7,723 nucleotides of DNA from contig CAZBZG010000228.1 in NCBI GenBank assembly GCA_964496245.1, positions 1 to 7,723 on the forward strand, written 5' to 3'. The notes under the pieces are model-generated. The model did no database searches, was not told the DNA's origin, and saw only the letters and a program-made list of their open reading frames with translations. Made by a program: the position numbers and the translations under genes. The stretch comes from CAZBZG01 sp964496245. Its GTDB lineage: Bacteria; Planctomycetota; SZUA-567. Positions 1 to 6,194 of the stretch are shown piece by piece; positions within the stretch are counted from its first letter, which is position 1, and the number at the start of each line of letters is the position of its first letter.

Positions 1-2515
1 GGTCCATGATCGCCCCGCCGCCATACTCCGGCACGAGCCGGATGTCCTCGGTCTCTTCGAGCAGGACGCGCAGTCCGCTCCCGGAGTCTTCCACAGAAGA
101 GGTGCTGGGGGCCGCGTAGAAGACCTGATGGGGCGTCCACGACTGGCCCGTGCGGCTGCACAACCAGAACGGACCGGTCGACTTGCTTCGCACGAGGACG
201 CAGGCAGTGCTGCAGTCGCCGACGCGGAGACGTCCCTTTCCGCGCGGGGCGAGCGCGGCGCCGGGCACCACGGTCAAGGTCTTTGCGTCCAGCCAGTCGC
301 GGTGGATGTGCTGTTCGTGGATGTCGCGCGCGAACAGGCCCCAGAAACCGCTCGGCTGGGGCGCGAGGACGAGGACGGGGCCGCGTTCGAGCGTCTGGAA
401 GCGCCACGTCTTGGTGGGGACCGTGAGCCGCGCCACGAATCCTTTGCCGGCGTGCGCCCCGGCCACTGCGAGGTCGTGGCCAGCGGCCGCCACCGCGTAC
501 ACCTCGCCTGCGTCCGGCAGACCGTCGACCGGCGCAGCCGCGCCGGTCGCGAGATCCACGCGCCACAGCCCCCGCAGGCCGAGCGCGAGGTAGGCTTGGC
601 CGGTCAGTACCGTCATCTGCCGGCACTCGGGGGGATCGCCGTATTCCTGCGGCCGAGCACGGAGTCCTTCGATCGACAGGGGAGCGCCCGCATCCGGCCG
701 ATGCAGGAGGAAGCGGTCGTGGTTCCGGATGAGAAGGGCGAGACCGCGCCGCGTGCAGACGGTCTCGATCCGGCCGCGCGGGATTCTATGCGTCTGGATG
801 CCGGGCATCGGTTTGAGCGGTTGGCGGGGGCCGGGGGAGGGCAGCGAGTACTCGTATTTCCACCGATCATTTTCCTGCTGGCTGTGAGCGATCTCCGCAG
901 CCACCAGGGGCTGCCATCGCTCCTGTTCCTTGGGATCGTCCAGTTTGGCCACGTGATCCTTGATCCAGCGCGGCGGATGATCCGGCATGGTCTCGAGCTG
1001 GTAGCGGGCGACTTCGTAAGCGAGATCGAGTTCGTCGGTCTTGAGCAGCTGGACCACGAATCGCGAGAGGGCCTGCCAGATCTGCGCCGGCTTGTGCTGT
1101 GCGCAGAAGCTCCGCATCATCCGCCAGGCGGTCCTGGGTTGCTCTCCGCGAATCAGGGCTTCCGCAACCTTTCCGATTCCGTGGAGATCGAGGGCGTAGC
1201 CGTCTTCCAGCACCTTTCGCGCAATGCGTTGCGCCAGGCTGGCCGCGCGTCTGGTCTGCGCGTCCGGCAACGGCTGGAGGAGATCCTCCGTTCCGAGCGC
1301 GTATTCGATCTCGGCCCGGGCGAATCTGGGCCAGAACGGATCCGCTGGATGCTCCGTGAGGAAGCGCTGGCGCATGCGGATGGCGGGGTGGTCTTCGGGA
1401 ACGCTGTTGGACCGGGCGGTGTAGCCATAGTCCCAGTCGCAGAGAATGTCGTGGATGGAGGCTGCGAGATGGGGTTCGCCCGGGCGTTCCTTGAGAACCG
1501 CGTTCAGAAGCTTCTGGCCGCGCGCCGGGTCGTTGCCCTTGTCGTCGTCCAGGAACCAGGCGGCCTCCCACGTCTGCAGCGCGGTGTGCCAGAAGCGGGC
1601 GGGATCGGTGTTCGCCGGTCCTTCGCCGGCTCGGGGTTGGGGTCCCCATCGGGCGAAGGCCTTGCGCAGGCGGTCGAGCGCCTGGGCCTCGAGGCCGGCG
1701 AGGTCCTCCAACGTTCCTTCGACTTGGAAGACCTGCCGCTCTTCTCCTCGCGTTAGCAAGAAGTGGAGGGTGAGCGGCGTTTCCGCGGCAGGGCATCGCT
1801 CGCGGTCGTACGCGGGCCACCAGTTCACGAAGCAGACCTCGTCCACGGGCGAACCGGGCCGGGAAGGCTCGGGCAGGCCGTAGGTCGCAAGATGCTTCCC
1901 GCCGCGTGCGAAGGCGGCTGCCGCGGCATCCACCATGCGCACATTCTGCCAGCCCCGGAGGCATTGCCGGAGGTGGCGGTCAAGGATGAGATGGAGCCGG
2001 TCGAAGGGATGGGAGTCGAGCGGATACGCCGGCCAGGCGATGGCCAGCGCGGGCGCGTGGGAGGGAAGTGCGTCGGGCAGCGCGCTGGCGAACGTCTGCA
2101 CGACCGCGCGCACCCCGTCCTCCCCGTCCGCGGGTACGCGCCGCTCGAGGAGGACGTTTCCGGTCGCGACTTCCACGGCCTCGAGGCGCAGCAGGGGCGC
2201 GGGTTGCCTGTAGAGCACCATCGGCCGGACGAAGACCTCGGCGCCGAGCAGCTGTGCGGCGTTGACGTCGGGAGTGCCGTGCCGTGCGAGCGCGAGGGCA
2301 TCGAGAAGCGTGGGGATCCTGTCACGCGGAGCGAGAACGAGTCGGTCGGCCGCCGTCAAAGCCCGCGCGAGCGCTTCGTTCAGCAATGCCCGCAGCTGTG
2401 CCGGCGTCTGGCCGCCGCGCGCGCTGAGCGGCATGAGGGCGACAGTGACGGTCCGGGGCTCCGCCCCTGCCAGGCGGGCAGAGCAGGCCAAGGCGAGCAA
2501 GGCCGCGGCCGCCAT
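1..2515 (-). CDS. Large exported protein: CsgG-like N-terminal domain, helical repeats, probable beta-propeller (3' end beyond window)
   Basis: I read this frame by hand. Taken as plus-strand triplets in phase from base 2 to 2515, there is no tta, cta or tca, so the minus strand is open for 838 codons and continues past the left edge. The ATG at 2515-2513 starts a hydrophobic stretch (MAAAALLALACSARLAGAEP) with an AxA-type signal peptidase I site after residue 18. C11 lacks a standard lipobox, so lipidation is unlikely. Residues 20-150 follow the pattern of CsgG/FlgO/LpoB-like lipoprotein domains: VTVALMPLS, then a helix, VLAPRDRI, AQLLGAEVFVRPMV and LEAVEVATGNVLLERRV. Residues 150-290 may be a diverged second alpha/beta unit. 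Residues 300-550 are helical and rich in W, A and L (solenoid or TPR-like). Residues from about 555 alternate short strands and turns (for example LWRVDLATG, KTWRFQTLERG) as in a beta-propeller. An envelope or periplasmic protein is likely; the function is unknown. The start codon lacks a spaced Shine-Dalgarno, and no basic residues precede the hydrophobic core. An in-frame ATG at 2635-2633 is possible but less likely. Confidence 0.85.
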   Translation of the reverse strand, partial: MAAAALLALACSARLAGAEPRTVTVALMPLSARGGQTPAQLRALLNEALARALTAADRLVLAPRDRIPTLLDALALARHGTPDVNAAQLLGAEVFVRPMVLYRQPAPLLRLEAVEVATGNVLLERRVPADGEDGVRAVVQTFASALPDALPSHAPALAIAWPAYPLDSHPFDRLHLILDRHLRQCLRGWQNVRMVDAAAAAFARGGKHLATYGLPEPSRPGSPVDEVCFVNWWPAYDRERCPAAETPLTLHFLLTRGEERQVFQVEGTLEDLAGLEAQALDRLRKAFARWGPQPRAGEGPANTDPARFWHTALQTWEAAWFLDDDKGNDPARGQKLLNAVLKERPGEPHLAASIHDILCDWDYGYTARSNSVPEDHPAIRMRQRFLTEHPADPFWPRFARAEIEYALGTEDLLQPLPDAQTRRAASLAQRIARKVLEDGYALDLHGIGKVAEALIRGEQPRTAWRMMRSFCAQHKPAQIWQALSRFVVQLLKTDELDLAYEVARYQLETMPDHPPRWIKDHVAKLDDPKEQERWQPLVAAEIAHSQQENDRWKYEYSLPSPGPRQPLKPMPGIQTHRIPRGRIETVCTRRGLALLIRNHDRFLLHRPDAGAPLSIEGLRARPQEYGDPPECRQMTVLTGQAYLALGLRGLWRVDLATGAAAPVDGLPDAGEVYAVAAAGHDLAVAGAHAGKGFVARLTVPTKTWRFQTLERGPVLVLAPQPSGFWGLFARDIHEQHIHRDWLDAKTLTVVPGAALAPRGKGRLRVGDCSTACVLVRSKSTGPFWLCSRTGQSWTPHQVFYAAPSTSSVEDSGSGLRVLLEETEDIRLVPEYGGGAIMD

Positions 2516-2536
2516 CCTGAGGCACGAGGGGCCGGC

Positions 2537-2542
2537 ATTGTA
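2537..2542 (-). promoter_or_regulatory. Candidate -10 element for the large exported protein gene
   Basis: On the minus strand the hexamer is TACAAT (5 of 6 matches to TATAAT). It would place transcription start about 15 bases before the ATG at 2515, giving a very short leader. This fits the absence of a spaced ribosome binding site. The sequence 17 bases upstream (GCGAAC) is a poor -35, so this promoter may need an activator or another sigma factor. A 5-bp inverted repeat (CCGAG/CTCGG, within 2543-2558) sits in the spacer. Confidence 0.35.
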
Positions 2543-2627
2543 CCGAGTTGGAGCTCGGGGTTCGCAGGCGTCTTGACCGTTGCCGGGTTCCGGGGGCTGT
2601 GCCGCGCCTTTCGCCTGTATGCAGCGT

Positions 2628-2661
2628 GGTGCCATGCCCACCCGAGGGCGGGCAGGGCACC
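2628..2661. repeat. 34-base imperfect palindrome (REP-like or terminator-like hairpin)
   Basis: The left arm GGTGCCATGCCCACC and the right arm GGCGGGCAGGGCACC pair around a CGAG loop, with two mismatches (2634/2655 A-G and 2640/2649 A-C). No T run follows on either strand, so it is not a standard intrinsic terminator. It could be an extragenic palindrome, a factor-dependent 3'-end stabilising hairpin for the DUF4954 mRNA, or an operator. Its location between the two minus genes fits a 3'-end role. Confidence 0.6.
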
Positions 2662-2820
2662 CAGCCCCCGGCCAATGCCGCTGCGGTGGGTGACGGGTCC
2701 GCTCGGCAAGGGGAGACGCCCCGCTGGCGTTCTGCTGGGCGTTCCGTGGTTGCATCTCTGTCATCCGGGTGCCCTGTGCCGCTCGGCCGTGGCGCGAAGG
2801 TAAACCGGAGCGGCGGCGTC

Positions 2821-4980
2821 TCATCGCTGGCCCAAGGCGCTCAACAGCTTGCCCACCCGCGTCCCAACGTCTTGGGTATCCTCCGCGAGTTCCTTTGCAA
2901 AGGGATTGTTCTTCAGCGTTCCGCGCACGGCCTCGAAGTCCGCTTCCTTGGCGGCGGCATCGCCGTCCATGCCAAAGCCGATCTTGACGTCGTCGCCGAA
3001 TTCCTTGCTCCCGTCCTTCCGAACCCGGTCGTTGAGGGTCGCTGTGGCCTCCTGCCAGTCCCGCAGCGCCTGGGCTACGTCTGCGGGCGTGACCTGGGCG
3101 GCGGACTTGCCGATCTCGGCCAACCATGTGGTCACGACAAAACTCCACTCGAAGTCCCCATAGGAGAGGTACAGGTCATGGAGGGCCGTCTCGAGTGCGT
3201 CCAGGGTTTGGATTTTGCGCTTGGTGATGGCCTTGAGCAGGTCTTCGACCGCCCGGGCCGGTGCGAGCAGGCCGCAGAGGTCCACCCAGGGTCCCGTTCC
3301 GGTGCTGTCGGTAGAGAGCACGGCGCGTAGGTCGTCGATGTGCTTCCCGGCTGATTCGAGTCGTTCGGCGATCTTCTGGCCGAGGTAGGCCTTGATGGCC
3401 AGATCGTAGGACTCGGCTCCGCGCTGGAGCCGTTTGCGCGGGAGCTGCACGCCTTGGAACGGTACCACGTCGGCATCGGCATCGGCTTGGGCGTCCAATT
3501 CGCGCAGGCGGCGGCGGCCCGCGATCATGCGGCTGACCGTATAGGGGTTGAACACGTCGAAATGGATCAAGTCCAGCTTGTCGTCCGTCTTGCGCCGGTC
3601 GCGCTTGGGCCACTTGGCCCCGTCCCGGCGGGTGCCCACCGTGAAGAGGTTGATGGCCGGGATGAGCGCGCTCTGTCCCTTGTTCTCCATGATGTAGCTG
3701 AAGGGCAGGTCGGTCGTATCGAACTTGCTGTAGTGCTTGCCGATCACCACGCTGAAGGCGCCGAGCCGGCAGCTCCACAGCAGGTAGCTGAAGGAGCCCG
3801 TCTTGCTGCCGCGCTCGACGATGCCTTGGTGCACGGGGCCGAGCTTGTACATGTGGTTGCTCTGGTTGGAGCCGCTGCCCGCGTTGTAGAAGCTGAAGAG
3901 ACCGGCGATGAGGAGCGTGCTCTTGTGGTGCGTGACGGTGTAGGGGCCGCCGAAGACGGCCACGCCTTCTCCGTGGAACGCCTCGGCATTGGCGAAGAGG
4001 AGCGTGTTCTCGGCCGAGTACTGCCGGCCCACCTTGGCGCCCTGGCCGATGAAGCAGCCGGTCAGGAGCGCGCCGCTGGTGACCTTGCTGCCGGCGGTGG
4101 TGATGAAGTCCTCGGCGATCACGCCTTCTCCCACGACGGCGGGATCCGCGGGGTCGCTGTTGATCGTGCCGTTCTGGAGGCGCACGGCGCCGTCCACGAG
4201 GGCCCCGGGTCCGACGCGGAGGTTCTCCAGCGTTCCGCAGTTCACCAGGCGGGCGCCCGTCCCCACGGTGCCTTGCCGGCTCTTCACCTGGCTGACGTGA
4301 GCCGTGATCATGGCTTCGAGCCGACGCACCAGCTCAGGGCGGTGCCGGTAGAGAGCGAGGAGGTAGGCCACCTGGCTGCTCAGCCGATCGTAGATCATGA
4401 CCTCGCGCCCGCCCCCCTCATTGACCGCCTCGACCTCGGTCCCGTTGCCGAAGGTGCTCTCGCCGTCCACCACAAGGCAGTCGACGTTGTCGATGACCGC
4501 GCCGTCTTCAATGTCGTAGTTGGCGATGTACTGTCCCACGTTGCGGATGAGGACGTCGTCGCCGACCTGGCAGTTGTGGAGGGTGGCGTGCGTGATGCCC
4601 GTGGGGCGCTGGACCCCGCCGGGGCATTCGACGCTTTTGGCGAACGCGCCGAGGCGGATGCTGCCGGAGAAGTGGGCGTCGCGCACCCGGTCCGGCCGGA
4701 AGCCTCCGGCGACGCGGACGTCCTTCCATTTCGTTGCCGTACACCCGTTGGCTTCGAGCTCCTGGATCTCTTTGCGGGTGAGGGCGCGGAAGTTCTTGGC
4801 CGTGCGCGCCGAGGCGCGAGCGGTCTTCTTGCGCGATGCGCTGCCGGAAGACTTGCGGCCGGTCTTCTTCTTGTCCTTGTTCTTCGCTCCGGTCTTCTTC
4901 GTCTTCTTGCGGGGGGCTTTCTTCTTCGCCGTCTTTTTCGCCTTGTTCTTCACGTTCTTCTTCGCTTTCTTCTTGCTCAT
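2821..4980 (-). CDS. DUF4954 family protein, left-handed beta-helix type, with lysine-rich N-terminal tail
   Basis: This 719-residue protein matches the DUF4954 family as I remember it. Its hallmark blocks are the opening ALTRKEIQELEANGCTA (residues 66-82), then SGSIRLGAF, ATLHNCQVGDDVLIRNV, YIANYDI and TFGNGTEV. A second group follows: GGREVMIYDRLSSQVAYLLALYRHRP, here split for length, then VIAEDFITTAGSKV, GPYTVTHHKSTLLIAG, GSNQSNHMYKLGPVHQG (HMYKLGP near 377) and SALIPAINLFTVGTRRD. Runs of hexapeptide-like turns suggest a left-handed beta-helix, the fold of many sugar acyl- and nucleotidyl-transferases. The C-terminal 190 residues are mostly helical. The reaction is not established for the family. 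Residues 1-62 are odd: about 25 Lys and 5 Arg with a single acidic residue, in AKKTAKKKAP-like repeats. Methionine 1 is supported by a GGAG at the right spacing, and no Met lies between the tail and the domain. It is cytoplasmic, with no signal peptide. Confidence 0.93.
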   Translation of the reverse strand: MSKKKAKKNVKNKAKKTAKKKAPRKKTKKTGAKNKDKKKTGRKSSGSASRKKTARASARTAKNFRALTRKEIQELEANGCTATKWKDVRVAGGFRPDRVRDAHFSGSIRLGAFAKSVECPGGVQRPTGITHATLHNCQVGDDVLIRNVGQYIANYDIEDGAVIDNVDCLVVDGESTFGNGTEVEAVNEGGGREVMIYDRLSSQVAYLLALYRHRPELVRRLEAMITAHVSQVKSRQGTVGTGARLVNCGTLENLRVGPGALVDGAVRLQNGTINSDPADPAVVGEGVIAEDFITTAGSKVTSGALLTGCFIGQGAKVGRQYSAENTLLFANAEAFHGEGVAVFGGPYTVTHHKSTLLIAGLFSFYNAGSGSNQSNHMYKLGPVHQGIVERGSKTGSFSYLLWSCRLGAFSVVIGKHYSKFDTTDLPFSYIMENKGQSALIPAINLFTVGTRRDGAKWPKRDRRKTDDKLDLIHFDVFNPYTVSRMIAGRRRLRELDAQADADADVVPFQGVQLPRKRLQRGAESYDLAIKAYLGQKIAERLESAGKHIDDLRAVLSTDSTGTGPWVDLCGLLAPARAVEDLLKAITKRKIQTLDALETALHDLYLSYGDFEWSFVVTTWLAEIGKSAAQVTPADVAQALRDWQEATATLNDRVRKDGSKEFGDDVKIGFGMDGDAAAKEADFEAVRGTLKNNPFAKELAEDTQDVGTRVGKLLSALGQR

Positions 4981-4987
4981 GGGGGGT

Positions 4988-4991
4988 CTCC
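4988..4991 (-). promoter_or_regulatory. Ribosome binding site of the DUF4954 gene
   Basis: GGAG on the minus strand, seven bases before the ATG at 4980. It fixes the start upstream of the lysine-rich tail and so argues that the tail is really translated. Confidence 0.7.
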
Positions 4992-5018
4992 GGCAGCCTC
5001 GTTCATGCGGTGCAAAGA

Positions 5019-5047
5019 AAGCAGGGCGGGGAGTGCCCGCCCTGCTT
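5019..5047 (-). terminator. Rho-independent terminator of nagB
   Basis: A perfect 12-bp inverted repeat (AAGCAGGGCGGG with CCCGCCCTGCTT) encloses a five-base loop. Read on the minus strand it is followed by TTTCTTTG (the T-rich stretch at 5012-5018). It lies 66 bases past the nagB stop codon and 38 bases before the DUF4954 start. It should therefore end nagB transcripts or strongly reduce read-through into the DUF4954 gene. The plus strand has no U tract on the other side. Confidence 0.8.
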
Positions 5048-5050
5048 GAA

Positions 5051-5117
5051 TGTAGCGCCTGCTTGCGAAGCAGAGCAGCGAATGGGCCGGCTGCGAAACG
5101 CAGCCGCGGCCCCTACA
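5051..5117. repeat. 67-base REP-like element with TGTAG/CTACA ends and two hairpins
   Basis: The ends are inverted copies (TGTAG at 5051-5055, CTACA at 5113-5117). Inside are a perfect 6-bp hairpin (CTGCTT/AAGCAG with a GCG loop, 5059-5073) and a 12-bp hairpin with a two-base bulge (GGGCCGGCTGCG against CGCAGCCGCGGCCC with an AAA loop, 5084-5112). The right end overlaps the last two codons of nagB: on the minus strand TGTAG supplies the final bases of Leu268 (CTG) and the stop TAG. The shape resembles dispersed extragenic palindromes, but with one copy in view, repetition in the genome is an inference. Confidence 0.55.
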
Positions 5118-5919
5118 GCTTGGGGGGCTTCAGGTTCTTCTTCTCGATGTCCTTGAAGTAGTTGACCGTGCCGACCTTCATCTCGGCCGTGGCTTCGTCG
5201 TCACAGACGATCACGCCCGCGGAATGCATCTGCAGGCACGAGACGGTCCACATGTGGTTCACGCCCTCTTCGACCACCTTCTGCATGGCGTGCGCTTTCT
5301 TGAGCCCGTTGATGAGAATCACGACCTCCCGGGCGTCCATGACCGTGCCCACGCCAACGGTCAGCGCCGTCTTGGGCACCTTGTTGATGTCGTCGTCGAA
5401 AAACCGCGAATTGGCCACGATGGTGTCCTGGGTCAGTGTCTTGACGCGCGTGCGGCTGCGCAGGCTCGAGCCCGGCTCGTTGAAGGCGATGTGGCCGTCC
5501 GGGCCGATGCCGCCCAGGAAGAGTTCGATGCCGCCGGCCCGCTCGATCCGTTTTTCGTAGTCCGCACATTCCTTTTCGAGATCCTTGGCGTTTCCGTCCA
5601 GGATGTTGACGTTCTTCTTCTGGATGTCGACCTTGCCGAAGAGGTTGTCCCACATGAAGGAGTGATAGCTCTCGGGGTGGTCTTCGGGAATGTTGACGTA
5701 CTCGTCCATGTTGAACGTGACCACGTTCTTGAAGCTGACCTTGCCGCGCTGGCAGATGCGCACCAGGTTCTCATAGGTGCCGACCGGCGTGGAGCCGGTG
5801 GGGAGGCCGAGGACGAAGGGTTTGGTCTGCGTGGGCTTGAAGTCGTTGATGCGTCTGGCGATGTAGTACGCGGTCCATCGGCTCATGTCCTTGTAGTCGG
5901 GTTGGATGATGATGCGCAT
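5113..5919 (-). CDS. nagB: Glucosamine-6-phosphate deaminase
   Basis: The enzyme converts glucosamine-6-phosphate to fructose-6-phosphate and ammonia in the cytoplasm, the step that feeds amino sugars into glycolysis. The 268 residues align with the 266-residue E. coli NagB, as I remember it, without gaps over most of their length, so numbering is shared. The phosphate/sugar loop is GLPTGSTP (38-45). Catalytic residues are present: D72 in FNMDEY, then D141, H143 and E148 in GPDGHIAFNEP. R172 and K208, which contact the substrate phosphate in E. coli, are also kept. Residues of the E. coli allosteric N-acetylglucosamine-6-phosphate site (S152, R158, K160, Y254) are conserved, so this enzyme may be allosterically activated too. 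The start follows an AAGGAGG site nine bases upstream, a sigma70-like promoter lies about 120 bases upstream, and a terminator follows. The stop codon lies inside a REP-like element. No nagA, nagC or nagE is in view. Confidence 0.97.
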   Translation of the reverse strand: MRIIIQPDYKDMSRWTAYYIARRINDFKPTQTKPFVLGLPTGSTPVGTYENLVRICQRGKVSFKNVVTFNMDEYVNIPEDHPESYHSFMWDNLFGKVDIQKKNVNILDGNAKDLEKECADYEKRIERAGGIELFLGGIGPDGHIAFNEPGSSLRSRTRVKTLTQDTIVANSRFFDDDINKVPKTALTVGVGTVMDAREVVILINGLKKAHAMQKVVEEGVNHMWTVSCLQMHSAGVIVCDDEATAEMKVGTVNYFKDIEKKNLKPPKL

Positions 5920-5928
5920 GCGACAGAT

Positions 5929-5935
5929 CCTCCTT
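5929..5935 (-). promoter_or_regulatory. Ribosome binding site of nagB
   Basis: AAGGAGG on the minus strand, nine bases before the ATG at 5919. This is a full-strength Shine-Dalgarno and supports efficient translation from that start. Confidence 0.85.
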
Positions 5936-5950
5936 CCAAATCAAAGCCGT

Positions 5951-6010
5951 GTTCGAACGAACCAGGTCATACGCCGACCCGCAACCGTCTACCGATCTCC
6001 CGGCGTCTAC
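5951..6010. promoter_or_regulatory. Small repeats in the nagB leader, possible regulator sites
   Basis: Between the nagB -10 and its ribosome binding site there is an eight-base palindrome GTTCGAAC (5951-5958) and a seven-base direct repeat CGTCTAC at 5986-5992 and 6004-6010, 18 bases apart. The positions would suit a repressor acting downstream of the start point, such as a NagC- or GntR-type sugar regulator. None matches a known operator that I can name, and repeats this short also arise by chance. Confidence 0.2.
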
Positions 6011-6037
6011 GAGCGGGCCAGCTACCGGAGGGCGGAT

Positions 6038-6066
6038 ATGCTACGGTCCCCATGCGGGCCTGTCAA
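6038..6066 (-). promoter_or_regulatory. Sigma70-type promoter for nagB
   Basis: On the minus strand a perfect -35 TTGACA (6061-6066) is followed after exactly 17 bases by TAGCAT (6038-6043, four of six -10 matches). Transcription would start near 6031, giving a leader of about 110 bases before the ATG at 5919. It is the best promoter in the window. Confidence 0.7.
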
Positions 6067-6129
6067 CCACGAAAACCCTGCGGGAAAAACAGCCGGCCAA
6101 CGGCGACAAGAATGCATTACCCTTTGTCC

Positions 6130-6159
6130 TTGCAACAGTTCCACCCTTTCGGTTAGAGT
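6130..6159 (+). promoter_or_regulatory. Candidate promoter for the kinase-like/LarA-like gene pair
   Basis: TTGCAA (6130-6135) and TAGAGT (6154-6159) are separated by 18 bases; each matches its consensus at four of six positions. Start would be near 6166, about 30 bases before the GTG at 6195. It lies back to back with the nagB promoter, 63 bases apart, so one regulator could touch both. Confidence 0.4.
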
Positions 6160-6194
6160 AGAAGACAGCTCCGGAGACCGCAAACAAGGGCCGC

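Larger units (their letters stand above)
2516..2820. other. 305-base intergenic gap between two minus-strand genes
   Basis: This stretch separates the stop of the DUF4954 gene (2821) from the start of the large exported protein gene (2515). I see no convincing gene in it. The open frames that cross it are antisense extensions or arginine/proline-rich shadow frames. It holds the palindrome at 2628-2661, a ten-base half-copy of one palindrome arm at 2767-2776 in inverted orientation relative to 2653-2662, and the -10 candidate at 2537-2542. No hairpin followed by a T tract is visible for the DUF4954 gene. Confidence 0.7.

Noticed and set aside
867..1964. 365-codon minus-strand frame inside the large exported protein gene
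   Set aside because: It is a shifted frame of the same strand, dominated by Arg, Pro and Gly, with no domain pattern. The neighbouring frame holds the real protein.
2701..2760. Hairpin ACGCC/GGCGT near 2725-2740 as the DUF4954 terminator
   Set aside because: The stem is only five pairs and no T tract follows on the minus strand.
128..2803. Two long plus-strand open frames (128-1756 and 1763-2803)
   Set aside because: They are exactly antisense, in codon register, to the minus-strand gene that begins at 2515. They stay open because that gene avoids TTA, CTA and TCA codons. Their products are rich in Arg, Gly and Glu with no recognisable domain, whereas the minus strand gives a signal peptide and domains.
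4858..4977. Lysine-rich coding stretch as a sequencing or low-complexity artefact, or as a simple repeat
   Set aside because: It stays in frame with the conserved domain, has a properly spaced GGAG before its ATG, and its codons vary (Lys, Thr, Ala, Arg, Asn, Gly) rather than forming one repeated unit.
3454..5049. 531-codon plus-strand open frame
   Set aside because: Antisense in register to the DUF4954 gene, whose family blocks are unmistakable. The frame also starts inside that gene and lacks a convincing ribosome binding site.
5051..5117. tRNA or small RNA gene in the hairpin cluster
   Set aside because: There is no cloverleaf, anticodon arm or T-loop motif; the layout fits stacked palindromes next to a terminator.
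5224..6156. 310-codon plus-strand open frame
   Set aside because: Antisense in register to nagB and its leader; nagB has every catalytic residue in place.
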